From Microcoleus sp. bin48.metabat.b7b8b9.023 (lineage in GTDB: Bacteria; Cyanobacteriota; Cyanobacteriia; Cyanobacteriales; Microcoleaceae), in assembly GCF_013299185.1 (NCBI RefSeq), contig NZ_JAAFKG010000031.1, positions 1-64,000 on the forward strand: a DNA stretch of 64,000 bases, in the 5' to 3' direction. A program made the translations under genes and the position numbers. Positions 53,859 through 63,965 of this stretch are shown here, in pieces. The first letter of the stretch is position 1. Every line of letters begins with the position of its first letter. The notes under the pieces were generated by a model. It saw only the letters and a list, made by a program, of their open reading frames with translations. It was not told the origin of the DNA and did no database searches.

Positions 53859-54722
53859 ATGGGCATCCGTTCTTACCGACCTTATACCTCCAGCACCCGG
53901 GAACATACCGTCTCGGACTTCGCTGAGATTACCAAATCAGAGCCTGAAAAGTCTCTAACCGGCAACAAGCACACCAAACAAGGCCGCAACAACCGAGGCG
54001 TCATTACCTGCCGCCACCGGGGAGGCGGTCACAAACGGCTTTATAGAACGATCGACTTCCGCCGCGACAAACACAGCATTCCTGCTACCGTCAAGGCGAT
54101 CGAATATGACCCCAACCGCAACGCCCGGATCGCCCTTTTGTTCTACAAAGACGGCGAAAAACGGTACATCCTGCACCCGCTCAACTTAAACGTCGGTACA
54201 GTAATTGTCTCAGGCCCAGACGCGCCGATCGAAATTGGCAACGCCCTACCCCTGAAGAACATTCCCCTCGGTACCAGCGTCCACAACGTCGAGCTAGTAC
54301 CAGGAAAAGGCGGACAAATCGTCCGTTCCGCAGGCTCCAGCGCTCAGCTAATGGCAAAAGAAGGTAGCTACGTCACCCTCAAACTGCCATCCGGCGAACA
54401 ACGGAAAGTCCGCGCCGACTGCTACGCTACGATCGGTCAAGTTGGCAACACAGACGCCAGAAACATCAGCCTCGGTAAAGCAGGCCGTACCCGCTGGAAA
54501 GGTCGCAGACCAACCGTTCGCGGTAGCGTCATGAACCCGGTAGATCACCCGCACGGTGGTGGCGAAGGCAGAGCGCCCATCGGGCGTCCGGGGCCTATGA
54601 CTCCTTGGGGAAAACCAGCATTGGGTGCCAAAACTCGACGCAAAAACAAGCGCAGCGACGCTTTAATCGTCCGGCGCCGCCGCAAATCTTCCAAGCGTGG
54701 CAAGGGCGGCAGACAAAGTTAA
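53859..54722 (+). CDS. rplB: 50S ribosomal protein L2
   Basis: Core protein needed for subunit joining and peptidyl transfer. 287 residues; [20 protein letters not shown] and, at the active loop, [20 protein letters not shown] with the conserved His of HPHGGGEG. Start ATG 53859. Confidence 0.98.
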   Translation: MGIRSYRPYTSSTREHTVSDFAEITKSEPEKSLTGNKHTKQGRNNRGVITCRHRGGGHKRLYRTIDFRRDKHSIPATVKAIEYDPNRNARIALLFYKDGEKRYILHPLNLNVGTVIVSGPDAPIEIGNALPLKNIPLGTSVHNVELVPGKGGQIVRSAGSSAQLMAKEGSYVTLKLPSGEQRKVRADCYATIGQVGNTDARNISLGKAGRTRWKGRRPTVRGSVMNPVDHPHGGGEGRAPIGRPGPMTPWGKPALGAKTRRKNKRSDALIVRRRRKSSKRGKGGRQS

Positions 54723-54863
54723 TGGAAGAAGGAAGAAGGAAGAAGGAAGAAGGAAGAAGGAAGGAAGAATGGAAAAAAATGTTTTACCTTTTCTAATTCC
54801 CAATTCCCAATTCCCAATTCCCAATTCCCAATTCCCAATTCCCAATTCCCAATTCCCAAAATT
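54723..54863. repeat. rplB-rpsS spacer with GAAGGAA then CCCAATT heptamers
   Basis: About six GAAGGAA units then nine AATTCCC units run to within 5 bases of rpsS, leaving no ordinary Shine-Dalgarno site just ahead of the ATG. Confidence 0.92.
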
Positions 54864-55145
54864 ATGTCTCGATCGTTAAAAAAAGGCCCATTTGTCGCAG
54901 ACCACCTGATGACAAAGATTGAAAAACTCAACGCCGCAGGCCAAAAACAAGTAATTAAAACTTGGTCGCGCTCTTCCACAATCCTGCCTCAAATGGTAGG
55001 TCACACGATCGCAGTTCACAACGGCAGACAGCACGTTCCCGTCTACCTGACAGACCAAATGGTAGGTCACAAACTCGGAGAATTCTCCCCCACTCGCACC
55101 TTTAGAGGTCACGCGAAAAGTGGTGATAAAAAGGCGAAAAGATAG
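54864..55145 (+). CDS. rpsS: 30S ribosomal protein S19
   Basis: Head protein contacting the A-site tRNA region and S13. 93 residues; [56 protein letters not shown]. The ATG directly follows heptamer repeats. Confidence 0.98.
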   Translation: MSRSLKKGPFVADHLMTKIEKLNAAGQKQVIKTWSRSSTILPQMVGHTIAVHNGRQHVPVYLTDQMVGHKLGEFSPTRTFRGHAKSGDKKAKR

Positions 55146-55242
55146 CCAAATTAGGTGACAGGTAATAGGTAATCGAAATTTTTTCATTCAATTACCAATT
55201 ACCTTTTCCCCAATTGCCAATTACCTACTTACCCAAATCGAA

Positions 55243-55602
55243 ATGGTTATAGATACCACATCCGAAATTAAGGCGATCGCCCGTTATATCCGGACATCGC
55301 CCTTCAAAGTGCGCCGAGTCCTCGACCAAATTCGCGGCAAAAGCTACCAAGAAGCGCTGATTTTACTCGAATTCATGCCCTACCGCGCCTGCGAACCAAT
55401 CGTTAAAGTTTTGCGATCGGCAGTAGCCAACGCCGAACACAACGCAGGATTGGACAAAACCAAACTCGTAGTCTCTCAAGCTTACGCAGACCAAGGCCCA
55501 GTCCTCAAACGTTTTAGACCCCGCGCTCAAGGTCGCGCCTACCAAATTCGCAAGCCAACTTGCCACATTACGGTAATAGTTGCTCCGCTCTTAGAAGACT
55601 AA
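55243..55602 (+). CDS. rplV: 50S ribosomal protein L22
   Basis: Tunnel-constriction protein. 119 residues; [20 protein letters not shown] and the loop [20 protein letters not shown], then HITVIV. ATG 55243; Met1 may be followed by a longer N-terminus than E. coli. The rpsS-rplV spacer holds GGTAATT/ATTACC repeats that could pair. Confidence 0.97.
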   Translation: MVIDTTSEIKAIARYIRTSPFKVRRVLDQIRGKSYQEALILLEFMPYRACEPIVKVLRSAVANAEHNAGLDKTKLVVSQAYADQGPVLKRFRPRAQGRAYQIRKPTCHITVIVAPLLED

Positions 55603-55813
55603 AAAACAATTGACAGTTGACAGTTGACAGTTGACAGCGAGGTTTTTGAGAGCGGGATTTAAACCCAGCCGCTCAAACAATCCACCGACTTCGAGCAGGG
55701 GCTTTACATCCTTGATATTTGGTAAAAGGTACAGACAGCTTAAAGTTCAAAAAACAGGTAACTATCAATTACCAATTACCAATTACCAATTACCAATTAA
55801 CTCATCAAATATT
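55603..55813. repeat. rplV-rpsC spacer with TTGACAG and ACCAATT heptamers
   Basis: GTTGACA units at 55610-55637 and TTACCAA units at 55765-55800. A frame open through this spacer would lengthen S3 by 61 residues of repeat-encoded sequence, which is not credible. Confidence 0.88.
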
Positions 55814-56542
55814 ATGGGCCAAAAAATACATCCAATTGGTTTTCGTCTCGGCATTACCCAAGAGCACCGCTCTCGCTGGTTTGCTGACCCGAAAAACTAT
55901 CCAGAACTCTTGCAAGAAGACTTTAAAATTCGCAAGTACGTCCGCAAAACCCTCAGTAATGCTGGTATTTCCTCGGTCAGAATTGAGCGCAAAGCCGATC
56001 AAATCGACCTAGAAGTCTTCACCGCCAGACCGGGCGTTGTCGTAGGCCGCGGCGGAGCAGGTATCGAAACTTTGCGCGTCGGTTTGCAGCAGCAACTCGG
56101 CAACAACCGCCAAATTCGCATCAACGTCGTTGAAGTTCAGCGCGTAGACGCCGATGCCACACTGATCGCAGAATATATCGCCCAGCAACTAGAACGGCGC
56201 GTATCCTTCCGCCGAGTAGTTCGCCAAGCAATCACCCGCGCTCAAAAAGTCGGCATTCAAGGCATCAAAATTCAAGTCAGCGGACGCCTCAACGGCGCAG
56301 AAATCGCCCGTACCGAATGGACGCGCGAAGGCAGAGTCCCCTTGCACACCCTGCGGGCCGACATCGACTATTCCTACTGCACCGCTCAAACCATCTACGG
56401 TATTCTCGGGATTAAAGTTTGGGTTTTCAAAGGCGAAATTATTCCTGGACAGGAACAAGAAGCCGCACCAAATGCAGCCGTGCCCCGCACCAAACAAAAG
56501 CGCCGCCGTCAGAACTTTGAAGATCGATCGAACGAAGGCTAG
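55814..56542 (+). CDS. rpsC: 30S ribosomal protein S3
   Basis: KH-domain protein at the mRNA entry. 242 residues from ATG 55814 ([20 protein letters not shown]), the invariant start. KH motif [14 protein letters not shown] and C-terminal [14 protein letters not shown] [11 protein letters not shown]. The basic tail ([14 protein letters not shown]) is longer than E. coli S3. Confidence 0.98.
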   Translation: MGQKIHPIGFRLGITQEHRSRWFADPKNYPELLQEDFKIRKYVRKTLSNAGISSVRIERKADQIDLEVFTARPGVVVGRGGAGIETLRVGLQQQLGNNRQIRINVVEVQRVDADATLIAEYIAQQLERRVSFRRVVRQAITRAQKVGIQGIKIQVSGRLNGAEIARTEWTREGRVPLHTLRADIDYSYCTAQTIYGILGIKVWVFKGEIIPGQEQEAAPNAAVPRTKQKRRRQNFEDRSNEG

Positions 56543-56707
56543 TCAGTTGACAGTTGACAGTTGACAGTTGACAGTTGGAAGTTGATATTTAGCAGTTGAT
56601 ATTTGGCAGCAGTAACCAGTTACCGATTACCAATTACCGATTACCAATTACCAATTACCAATTACCGATTACCAATTCCCAATTCCCAATTCCCAATTCC
56701 CTCAGTC
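56543..56707. repeat. rpsC-rplP spacer with TTGACAG, ACCAATT and CCCAATT heptamers
   Basis: Three different heptamers in a row: TTGACAG (56545-56577), TTACCAA/TTACCGA (56615-56670), AATTCCC (56675-56701). No unique sequence of any length remains. Confidence 0.92.
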
Positions 56708-57127
56708 ATGTTAAGCCCTAAAAGAACAAAATTCCGCAAACAACAGCGCGGGCGAATGAGCGGTATTTCCACCCGCGGCAGCTCAGTTAGCTTTGGCGAC
56801 TTTGCCCTCCAAGCCATCGAGCCAGCCTGGATCACTTCCCGCCAAATAGAAGCCGGACGGCGCGCCATGACCCGCTATATCCGCCGGGGCGGCAAAATCT
56901 GGATTCGCATTTTCCCCGACAAACCAGTCACCCAGCGCGCAGCAGAAACCCGGATGGGTTCTGGTAAAGGCGCACCGGAGTTTTGGGTAGCCGTCGTCAA
57001 ACCCGGTCGGATCATGTTTGAAATTGGTGGTGTCAGCGAAGAAATTGCCCGCGAAGCAATGCGTTTGGCATCTTTCAAATTACCGATTAAAACCAAGTTC
57101 ATCACCCGCGAAGAAAGCCCGTCATAG
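56708..57127 (+). CDS. rplP: 50S ribosomal protein L16
   Basis: A-site-finger-region protein. 139 residues from ATG 56708 ([19 protein letters not shown]), the conserved start. [40 protein letters not shown]. Upstream in-frame codons are repeat-encoded and ignored. Confidence 0.98.
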   Translation: MLSPKRTKFRKQQRGRMSGISTRGSSVSFGDFALQAIEPAWITSRQIEAGRRAMTRYIRRGGKIWIRIFPDKPVTQRAAETRMGSGKGAPEFWVAVVKPGRIMFEIGGVSEEIAREAMRLASFKLPIKTKFITREESPS

Positions 57128-57274
57128 TGGCGATCGAAGGTAGAATTGAGTCTGCATTCGTCAGAAATTTAAAATCTGGCACGTACAACTTTTTTTCCCT
57201 TCGGTCTTCAGCATCAGAAAGAATTCTGTCTTCACTAGACCGCTACTAGACCGCTAACGATAAAGCACACAATT

Positions 57275-57517
57275 ATGTCTTTGACCAAGATTAAAGAAGC
57301 TAGAGAATTAAGCGATGCAGCAGTAGCAGAGCAAATTTTAGCCGTCAAGCGCCAACTAATGGACTTGCGGCTTCAGCAAGCTACCGGCCGCATGGAAAAG
57401 CCTCACCTGTTCAAGCACGCCAAACACCGGCTGGCTCAATTAATGACAGTTGAACGCGAACGCCAAATCGCTGCTGAGGCAGCTCTCAAGTCTGCTCCCA
57501 CCGCAGTCAGCGAGTAG
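57275..57517 (+). CDS. rpmC: 50S ribosomal protein L29
   Basis: Small exit-site protein, two helices. 80 residues; MSLTKIKEARELSDAAVAEQ, LMDLRLQQATGRMEKPHLFK. Ala/Ser-rich tail. Confidence 0.96.
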   Translation: MSLTKIKEARELSDAAVAEQILAVKRQLMDLRLQQATGRMEKPHLFKHAKHRLAQLMTVERERQIAAEAALKSAPTAVSE

Positions 57518-57588
57518 TCAGCAGCAGCCGAGCCGAGGTTCGCACAGCAGTTCAAAAAAACTCAATTGCACAACAACAATAGGTAGGT

Positions 57589-57837
57589 ATGGCAGTTAAA
57601 GAACGAGTTGGCGTAGTAGTCAGCGACAAAATGGATAAAACCGTCGTGGTAGCGATCGAAAACCGCTCCTCCCACACCAAATACGGCAAAATCGTAGTCC
57701 GCACCAAGCGATACAAAGCTCACGACGAAGAAAATAAGTGCAAATCGGGCGATCGCGTCCGCATCACTGAAACTCGCCCTCTGAGCAAAACCAAACGCTG
57801 GACGGTTGCTGAGATTTTCGGTGCAACAAAGGGTTAA
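57589..57837 (+). CDS. rpsQ: 30S ribosomal protein S17
   Basis: Primary 16S-binding OB-fold protein. 82 residues; [38 protein letters not shown]. Confidence 0.97.
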   Translation: MAVKERVGVVVSDKMDKTVVVAIENRSSHTKYGKIVVRTKRYKAHDEENKCKSGDRVRITETRPLSKTKRWTVAEIFGATKG

Positions 57838-57965
57838 CAGTTAATTTCTAATTGCTCGAAAGTGCGATAATCGGCTTTCTCGATCGACCCTTTGATTAAC
57901 CATCAATTAGCAGCAATTAGCACTTAGCAGTTAGCAAGCATCAAATTACCTTTTCCCAAATCACC

Positions 57966-58334
57966 ATGATTCAACCCCAGACATACCTCAATGTCGCCGA
58001 CAATAGCGGAGCCCGCAAGCTCATGTGCATCCGCGTATTGGGAGGCGGCAACCGTCGCTACGGCGGAGTCGGCGATGTCATCATTGCCGTCGTCAAAGAC
58101 GCCATCCCCAATATGGCGGTCAAAAAATCCGATGTCGTCAGAGCAGTTATTGTCAGAACCCGCAAAGCATTGCGTCGCGACAGCGGCATGAGCATTCGTT
58201 TTGACGACAACGCCGCCGTGATCATCAATCCAGAAGGCAACCCCAAAGGCACTCGCGTTTTCGGCCCAGTCGCCCGCGAACTCCGCGACAAAAACTTTAC
58301 TAAAATCGTTTCCTTAGCCCCAGAGGTACTTTAA
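57966..58334 (+). CDS. rplN: 50S ribosomal protein L14
   Basis: Subunit-interface protein. 122 residues; [60 protein letters not shown]. One base precedes rplX: tight coupling. Confidence 0.98.
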   Translation: MIQPQTYLNVADNSGARKLMCIRVLGGGNRRYGGVGDVIIAVVKDAIPNMAVKKSDVVRAVIVRTRKALRRDSGMSIRFDDNAAVIINPEGNPKGTRVFGPVARELRDKNFTKIVSLAPEVL

Positions 58335-58335
58335 A

Positions 58336-58698
58336 ATGTACGGAAAAAAGGGTAAACCAACTAGCGAACCGCAGCGCTACAGAATGCACGTCAAAGCAGG
58401 CGACACCGTGCAAATAATTACTGGCAAAGAGAAAGGAAAAGTCGGAGAAATCTTAAAGACATATCCTAAAGTCAGCAAAGTAATTGTTAAAGGCGTAAAT
58501 ATCCGAACCAAGCACGTCAAACCCCAACAAGAAGGGGAATCGGGAAAAATCGTCACCTTTGAGGCTCCCATTCACAGCTCAAATGTGATGCACTATTCCG
58601 AAAAAGAGAAAGTCGCCAGCCGCGTCTGCTATACATTTAGTGAAGACGGCCGCAAACTGCGACAACTCAAAAAAACCGGAGAAATCCTCGATAATTAG
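58336..58698 (+). CDS. rplX: 50S ribosomal protein L24
   Basis: Assembly-initiating KOW-domain protein. 120 residues; [23 protein letters not shown] motif then [20 protein letters not shown]. Start ATG one base after the rplN stop. Confidence 0.97.
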   Translation: MYGKKGKPTSEPQRYRMHVKAGDTVQIITGKEKGKVGEILKTYPKVSKVIVKGVNIRTKHVKPQQEGESGKIVTFEAPIHSSNVMHYSEKEKVASRVCYTFSEDGRKLRQLKKTGEILDN

Positions 58699-58831
58699 TT
58701 ATTGGTTATTGGTTATTGGTTATTGGTTATTGGCAACAAATAACACCTAACAAATAACAACTAACAACTGACAACTGACAAAGAACAATTCCCTGACCAA
58801 GCCCAGGGACAGTTAACGAAACACAAAAACT
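58699..58831. repeat. rplX-rplE spacer with TTATTGG and AACTGAC heptamers
   Basis: TTATTGG five times at 58699-58733, then AACAAAT/AACTGAC units to 58785, nearly complementary to each other as in the rplC-rplD spacer. Confidence 0.88.
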
Positions 58832-59377
58832 ATGCCGGACAAACTCAAAGTTCTTTATCAAGGTAAAATCGTTCCAACACTGATGGATCAGTTTAAATAT
58901 ACTAATATCCATCAGGTTCCCAAACTTATCAAAGTTACCGTTAACCGCGGTTTGGGAGAAGCTTCTCAAAATGCTAAGGCACTGGATTCGTCGCTGAATG
59001 AAATTGCCATCATCACCGGGCAAAAACCAGTGGTGACGCGGGCTAAAAAAGCGATCGCAGGCTTCAAAATCCGCAAAGGAGTACCAGTCGGCGTGATGGT
59101 GACGCTGCGCGGCGATCGGATGTACGATTTTCTCGATCGGCTCATCAACCTCGCACTCCCACGCATCCGCGACTTCCGCGGCATCAGTCCCAAAAGCTTT
59201 GACGGGCGCGGCAACTACAGCTTGGGTCTGAGAGAACAGCTAATCTTTCCAGAAATAGAATATGACCGCATCGATCAAATTCGAGGCATGGACATTTCAA
59301 TTATCACCACAGCAAACACCGACGAAGAAGGACGCGCCTTGCTCAAAGAAATGGGAATGCCCTTCCGGGACAACTAA
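58832..59377 (+). CDS. rplE: 50S ribosomal protein L5
   Basis: Binds 5S rRNA and contacts the P-site tRNA. 181 residues; [60 protein letters not shown]. Standard size. Confidence 0.98.
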   Translation: MPDKLKVLYQGKIVPTLMDQFKYTNIHQVPKLIKVTVNRGLGEASQNAKALDSSLNEIAIITGQKPVVTRAKKAIAGFKIRKGVPVGVMVTLRGDRMYDFLDRLINLALPRIRDFRGISPKSFDGRGNYSLGLREQLIFPEIEYDRIDQIRGMDISIITTANTDEEGRALLKEMGMPFRDN

Positions 59378-59400
59378 GCAGTAGAGTAAGGATCTTTCAC

Positions 59401-59805
59401 ATGGCAGCTAACGATACCATAGCAGATATGTTGACGCGCATTCGCAATTCTTGCATGGCGCGCCACCAAACAACACAAATTCCAGCTACAAAAATGACCC
59501 GTAGCATCGCCCAAGTTCTCAAAAACGAAGGCTTTATCAGCGAATTTGAAGAAGCAGAACCAGAAGGCGTAAAGCGAACTATAGTGCTTTCTCTAAAGTA
59601 CAAAGGTAAAACTCGCAAGCCCATTATCACGGCACTTAAGCGAGTCAGCAAACCAGGACTGCGCGTTTACTCGAACCGCAAAGAACTGCCCAGAGTATTA
59701 GGCGGAATTGGCATTGCCATTATCTCCACCTCCAGCGGCATTATGACCGATCGAGAAGCTCGACGCCAAGGTTTAGGCGGTGAAGTGCTTTGTTATGTTT
59801 GGTAG
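59401..59805 (+). CDS. rpsH: 30S ribosomal protein S8
   Basis: Central-domain 16S-binding protein and spc-operon repressor in E. coli. 134 residues; [20 protein letters not shown] and [26 protein letters not shown]. Start is ATG 59401, 23 bases after rplE. Confidence 0.98.
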   Translation: MAANDTIADMLTRIRNSCMARHQTTQIPATKMTRSIAQVLKNEGFISEFEEAEPEGVKRTIVLSLKYKGKTRKPIITALKRVSKPGLRVYSNRKELPRVLGGIGIAIISTSSGIMTDREARRQGLGGEVLCYVW

Positions 59806-60054
59806 TCATTAGTCATTAGTCATTAGTCAGTCGATTTTAGATTTTAGATTAACTTGCAGCATTCAATCTGCAAGCTTAAACAAAAGTCTAAGATTTGGGG
59901 ATTATCCACTCATGAGTGTCGGCGAATTGTACTTGTTTATTACGAGTCATTAATTACGCATACCATGGAAAAAAACTCAAAAGTCGATCGCTAAAGACTA
60001 ATAACTAGATACTAATAATCAAACACTAAAAACTAAAAACAAAGGACAAAAACT
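59806..60054. repeat. rpsH-rplF spacer with GTCATTA and other short repeats
   Basis: Four AGTCATT units at 59800-59830, a TTTTAGA unit, then unique sequence, then CTAATAACTA/ACTAAAAACTA units up to rplF. 249 bases is long for this operon. Confidence 0.8.
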
Positions 60055-60603
60055 ATGTCGCGAATTGGCAAGCGTCCGATTAGCATCCCCACAAAAGTCA
60101 CCATCACCCTAGACGGTCAAAAAGTAGCCGTCAAAGGCCCTAAAGGTGAACTTTCCCGAGTAATCCCCGCCGAAATCCTCCTAGGAATGGAAGGCGAGAC
60201 TTTACTCGTTACCCGCCGGGACGAATCTCGCGTCGCCAGACAATTGCACGGCCTCTGTCGCACCCTTGTCGCCAACATGGTCGAAGGTGTATCCCAAGGC
60301 TTTCAGCGTCGTCTGGAAATTATCGGCACAGGTTATCGGGCACAGGTTCAAGGACGGAACCTGATTTTAAACGTCGGTTACAGCAAGCCCGTTGAAATGC
60401 CTCCTCCAGAAGGCATCACCATGGCAGTTGAAGGCAACACCAACGTCATTGTCTCCGGCATTGACAAAGAACTCGTAGGCAACACAGCAGCCCGCATCCG
60501 CGCGGTGCGTCCGCCCGAAGTTTACAAGGGCAAAGGCATTCGCTACAGCGGCGAAGTCGTCCGGCGCAAAGCTGGTAAAACAGGCAAAACAGGTAAGAAG
60601 TAA
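60055..60603 (+). CDS. rplF: 50S ribosomal protein L6
   Basis: Near the GTPase-associated centre. 182 residues, two related domains; [20 protein letters not shown] and [20 protein letters not shown]. The GKTGKTGKK tail is short. Its TAA is followed 2 bases later by a structured RNA element. Confidence 0.98.
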   Translation: MSRIGKRPISIPTKVTITLDGQKVAVKGPKGELSRVIPAEILLGMEGETLLVTRRDESRVARQLHGLCRTLVANMVEGVSQGFQRRLEIIGTGYRAQVQGRNLILNVGYSKPVEMPPPEGITMAVEGNTNVIVSGIDKELVGNTAARIRAVRPPEVYKGKGIRYSGEVVRRKAGKTGKTGKK

Positions 60604-60605
60604 CA

Positions 60606-60917
60606 GTCGGTAACCCAGGTCTAAAGACACTGGGCTTGTAGGGGTAATTCCCACAAGCCATACTGACCAGCCTAAGACTTTCGAGGTCTACGTTTTTGGA
60701 GTCACGACACCCTGTGGATGCGTAGCTAGTTCCCTGCTCTGTCATTTGCAATTAAACAGTCTTAAGGTCACTGAGACAGTGTTGCAAGTCGAAAAAGCTC
60801 TTAAAACATTGGCGAAGCTAACATCACCCCGCAAGGGAGGCTCAATTGAGCAAATCCGAAGTGTCATTTCTCTCTCAGGTCTAAAAACTCTGAGTTTCCC
60901 ATTTACCGAGTATTTAT
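60606..60917 (+). ncRNA. HEARO/OMEGA-like structured RNA element, copy 2 (between rplF and rplR)
   Basis: Homologous to 16066-16504 (reverse strand); shared blocks are listed there. The RNA starts two bases after rplF and ends with TTTCCCATTTACCGAG, TATTTAT and then the ATGA start of rplR, so both copies end at an ATGA. The 5' stem is CCCAG/CTGGG with inner GTC/GAC, a compensatory change from copy 1. This copy lacks the roughly 130-base extra region. No nuclease ORF. It is transcribed in the ribosomal mRNA. HEARO RNAs (OMEGA RNAs of IscB) are reported to precede ATGA or GTGA; identity here is inferred from that and from motif style, without a covariance search. Confidence 0.6.
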
Positions 60918-61280
60918 ATGAAGCTTACTCGCAAGGAATCAGTCCACCGCAGACACCGCCGCGTGCGGCGCAAGGTATTCGGTACTGCCGAACGTCCAAG
61001 ATTAGCGGTATTTCGATCGTCCAATCACATCTACGCTCAAGTAATCGACGACACTGCACAGCACACTTTGGCTGCTGCGTCAACCCTCGATCCAGAATTG
61101 AAGTCAAATCTCACTTCTGGTGGCAACTGCTCCGCGAGCGTCCAAGTCGGTCAGTTGATTGCCAAACGGTGTTCCAGCGCTGGCATAGCTCAAGTCGTAT
61201 TCGATCGCGGAGGCAACCTCTATCACGGTCGCGTTAAAGCCCTCGCAGATGCAGCTCGCGAAGCCGGGTTAGACTTTTAG
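60918..61280 (+). CDS. rplR: 50S ribosomal protein L18
   Basis: 5S-rRNA-binding protein. 120 residues; [40 protein letters not shown] and [26 protein letters not shown]. Normal protein, but its 5' untranslated region has been replaced by the mobile RNA element; no clear Shine-Dalgarno precedes ATG 60918, only GAG 11 bases upstream. Confidence 0.98.
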   Translation: MKLTRKESVHRRHRRVRRKVFGTAERPRLAVFRSSNHIYAQVIDDTAQHTLAAASTLDPELKSNLTSGGNCSASVQVGQLIAKRCSSAGIAQVVFDRGGNLYHGRVKALADAAREAGLDF

Positions 61281-61424
61281 GAAGAAGCAAGAAGGAAGAA
61301 GGAAGAAGGAAGAAGGAAGAAGGAAGAAGGAAAAGAGAATCTATAACAAAATTCTTAATTCCTAATTGTTAATTTCTCTATGCCAACTACCAGTTACTAA
61401 TCCTCAATTCCCCAAGGACAAAAC
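61281..61424. repeat. rplR-rpsE spacer with GAAGGAA heptamers
   Basis: GAAGAAG/GAAGGAA units at 61280-61332, then AT-rich unique sequence with AATTCTTAATT and TTAATTT phrases up to rpsE. Confidence 0.88.
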
Positions 61425-61970
61425 ATGGCAGAACAAAAAGAACAGCGCAACAAGAAAAAAAGCAATAACAACAAAGGGCGCGAAAAAGAATCCGAATGGC
61501 AAGAACGGGTTGTTCAGATTCGTCGCGTTACCAAAGTAGTTAAAGGCGGTAAAAAACTCAGCTTCCGCGCCATAGTCATTATCGGCAACGAACGCGGTCA
61601 AGTTGGAGTGGGAGTCGGCAAAGCTAGCGACGTAATCGGTGCCGTTAAAAAAGGCGTCGCTGACGGCAAAAAGCACCTAATTGAAGTCCCCCTCACCAAA
61701 GCTAACTCCATCCCTCACCCCATCAACGGTGCAGGTGGCGGAGCCAAAGTCATGATGCGTCCAGCAGCACCCGGAACCGGGGTAATTGCAGGGGGAGCAG
61801 TGCGAACTGTTCTCGAACTAGCAGGAGTCCGCAACATCTTAGCCAAACAGCTAGGTTCAGGAAATCCTTTAAACAACGCTAGAGCCGCAGTCAACGCCCT
61901 TTCCACTCTTCGCACCTTATCCGAAGTTGCTCAAGAGCGCGGAATTCCAGTAGAAAACCTCTACGGTTAA
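61425..61970 (+). CDS. rpsE: 30S ribosomal protein S5
   Basis: Decoding-fidelity protein. 181 residues; [60 protein letters not shown]. The N-terminal 25 residues are very basic/Asn-rich ([16 protein letters not shown]), an extension typical of cyanobacteria. Confidence 0.98.
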   Translation: MAEQKEQRNKKKSNNNKGREKESEWQERVVQIRRVTKVVKGGKKLSFRAIVIIGNERGQVGVGVGKASDVIGAVKKGVADGKKHLIEVPLTKANSIPHPINGAGGGAKVMMRPAAPGTGVIAGGAVRTVLELAGVRNILAKQLGSGNPLNNARAAVNALSTLRTLSEVAQERGIPVENLYG

Positions 61971-62106
61971 GGACTAGGGAACTGGACATTGTCAGTTTTG
62001 AGTATTAAGTATTGAGTTTTGAATAAAAATCTTTCATTCCTCAAAACTCAAAACTCAAAACTACCAATTACCAATTACCAATTACCAATTACCAACTATC
62101 AAAACT
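61971..62106. repeat. rpsE-rplO spacer with AAACTCA and ACCAATT heptamers
   Basis: TTGAGTATTAAGTATTGAGT and its near complement CAAAACTCAAAACTCAAAAC could pair; then TTACCAA units (62062-62096). Confidence 0.85.
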
Positions 62107-62553
62107 ATGAGATTGCAAGACGCCCGACCAAAAGCGGGTTCCACAAAACGCCCGCGTCGCTTGGGTAGAGGTATTTCTGCCGGTCAAGGCGCGAGTTCCG
62201 GTAAAGGGATGCGCGGTCAAAAAGCTAGAGCCGGTAGCGGCACTAGACCCGGTTTTGAAGGTGGTCAAAATCCTCTTTACCGCCGCCTGCCCAAGCTGAA
62301 GAGCTTTCCTTTAGTGAACCGGAAAGAGTACACTACCATTAATGTAAGTAAATTAGCATCACTGCCAGCCAACACAGAAGTTACTCTCACCTCTTTGATC
62401 GAAGCAAAAATTGTCACTACTGACGACGGGCCGCTGAAAATCTTAGGAGATGGCGAACTGAATGTGGCTCTGCAAGTGCGCGCGGCGGCCTTTACCGCAG
62501 GTGCTCGCACCAAAATTGAAGCCGCCGGCGGAAGTTGCGAAGTAGTTGCGTGA
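62107..62553 (+). CDS. rplO: 50S ribosomal protein L15
   Basis: 148 residues; [57 protein letters not shown]. Standard position before secY; rpmD (L30) is absent, as usual in cyanobacteria. Confidence 0.97.
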   Translation: MRLQDARPKAGSTKRPRRLGRGISAGQGASSGKGMRGQKARAGSGTRPGFEGGQNPLYRRLPKLKSFPLVNRKEYTTINVSKLASLPANTEVTLTSLIEAKIVTTDDGPLKILGDGELNVALQVRAAAFTAGARTKIEAAGGSCEVVA

Positions 62554-62655
62554 AGATTTGAGGTTTGAGAGTTTGTCCAAATCTCAAATCCTCAAGCTTG
62601 CTATCAGAAAATGATTTAGTCGAAAATCCCAAATCTAAAATCCAAAATCGTAACT

Positions 62656-63960
62656 ATGGACGTTAGTAAAGAGAAAGCGCCAACTGCACAAGAGACGTTC
62701 ATGCAGATGGCTCAAGCTGCTGGTTTGCGGGGCCGCATCCTCGTCACTATTGGCTTATTGATTTTAGTACGCCTGGGTGTTCACTTGCCAGTCCCCGGCA
62801 TCGATCGCGCCGCCTTTGCCCAAAACGTCCAAAATAGCCCTTTAATTGGCTTTTTGGACTTGTTTTCAGGAGGCGGGCTGTCAGCTTTGGGGATTTTCGC
62901 GCTGGGGATTTTGCCCTACATTAATGCTTCAATTATTGTGCAACTTCTAACTGCGGCTCTGCCAAGTTTAGAAGATATGCAGAAAAATGACGGCGAAGCA
63001 GGGCGGCGCAAGATTTCTCAAATTACTCGCTACGTTTCTTTGGGCTGGGCTATTCTGCAAAGCATTGGCATTGCGATTTGGGTCAGCCCTTTTGCTCAAT
63101 CTCCATCGCCTTTCTTCATACCACAAACTGCTTTGGCTCTTACGGCCGGATCGATGTTTGTCATGTGGATATCGGAAGTGGTGACAGAGCGAGGCATCGG
63201 GAACGGAGCATCGCTGCTGATCTTTATCAACATTGTGTCGGTTTTGCCGCGCTCTTTGGGACAAACTTTTGAATTGGCTCAAAGTGGCGACACGCAAGTT
63301 GTAGGCCGCGTAATTGTTCTGCTGCTGGTCTTTTTGGTGACGATTGTCGGGATTGTTTTTGTTCAGGAAGGTACTCGCCGGATTCCGATTATTTCTGCCC
63401 GCCGCCAAGTCGGTCGCAAAGTTTATCGGGAGAGTCGCAGCTATCTACCCCTGCGCTTGAATCAAGGCGGAGTGATGCCGATTATTTTTGCATCTTCGGT
63501 GTTGATTGTGCCTTCTTTCCTCGCTCAGTCTCTCAATCAGCCGTTTTTGGTTCAAGTTGCTAATGTGTTGAGTCCGAACGGCCCTGCGCCTTGGGCTTAC
63601 GCGCTATTTTATCTGACTTTGATTCTGTTCTTCAGTTATTTCTACGCTTCGTTGATTGTCAACCCCGTAGATATGTCTCAGAACTTGAAGAAAATGGGCG
63701 CCAGCATTCCTGGGATTCGCCCCGGTCAGAAAACCAGCGATTATGTGGAGAAGGTTTTGAACCGTTTGACTTTCTTGGGAGCGATTTTTCTCGGTCTGGT
63801 GGCCATTGTACCAACGGCTGTAGAAAGCGCGATCGGCGTCCAAACTTTTAGAGGGTTTGGTGCAACTTCCCTACTAATTCTAGTGGGTGTGGCGATCGAA
63901 ACTGCCAAGCAAATTCAAACTTACGTCATCTCCCAGCGATATGAAGGAATGGTGAAGTAA
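62656..63960 (+). CDS. secY: Protein translocase channel subunit SecY
   Basis: Ten-helix channel of the Sec translocon in cytoplasmic and thylakoid membranes. 434 residues; IGLLILVRLGVHLPVPGIDR, FALGILPYINASIIVQLLTA, GIGNGASLLIFINIVSVLPR, ESRSYLPLRLNQGGVMPIIF. Start ATG 62656. Followed 5 bases later by adk. Confidence 0.98.
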   Translation: MDVSKEKAPTAQETFMQMAQAAGLRGRILVTIGLLILVRLGVHLPVPGIDRAAFAQNVQNSPLIGFLDLFSGGGLSALGIFALGILPYINASIIVQLLTAALPSLEDMQKNDGEAGRRKISQITRYVSLGWAILQSIGIAIWVSPFAQSPSPFFIPQTALALTAGSMFVMWISEVVTERGIGNGASLLIFINIVSVLPRSLGQTFELAQSGDTQVVGRVIVLLLVFLVTIVGIVFVQEGTRRIPIISARRQVGRKVYRESRSYLPLRLNQGGVMPIIFASSVLIVPSFLAQSLNQPFLVQVANVLSPNGPAPWAYALFYLTLILFFSYFYASLIVNPVDMSQNLKKMGASIPGIRPGQKTSDYVEKVLNRLTFLGAIFLGLVAIVPTAVESAIGVQTFRGFGATSLLILVGVAIETAKQIQTYVISQRYEGMVK

Positions 63961-63965
63961 TCGCA

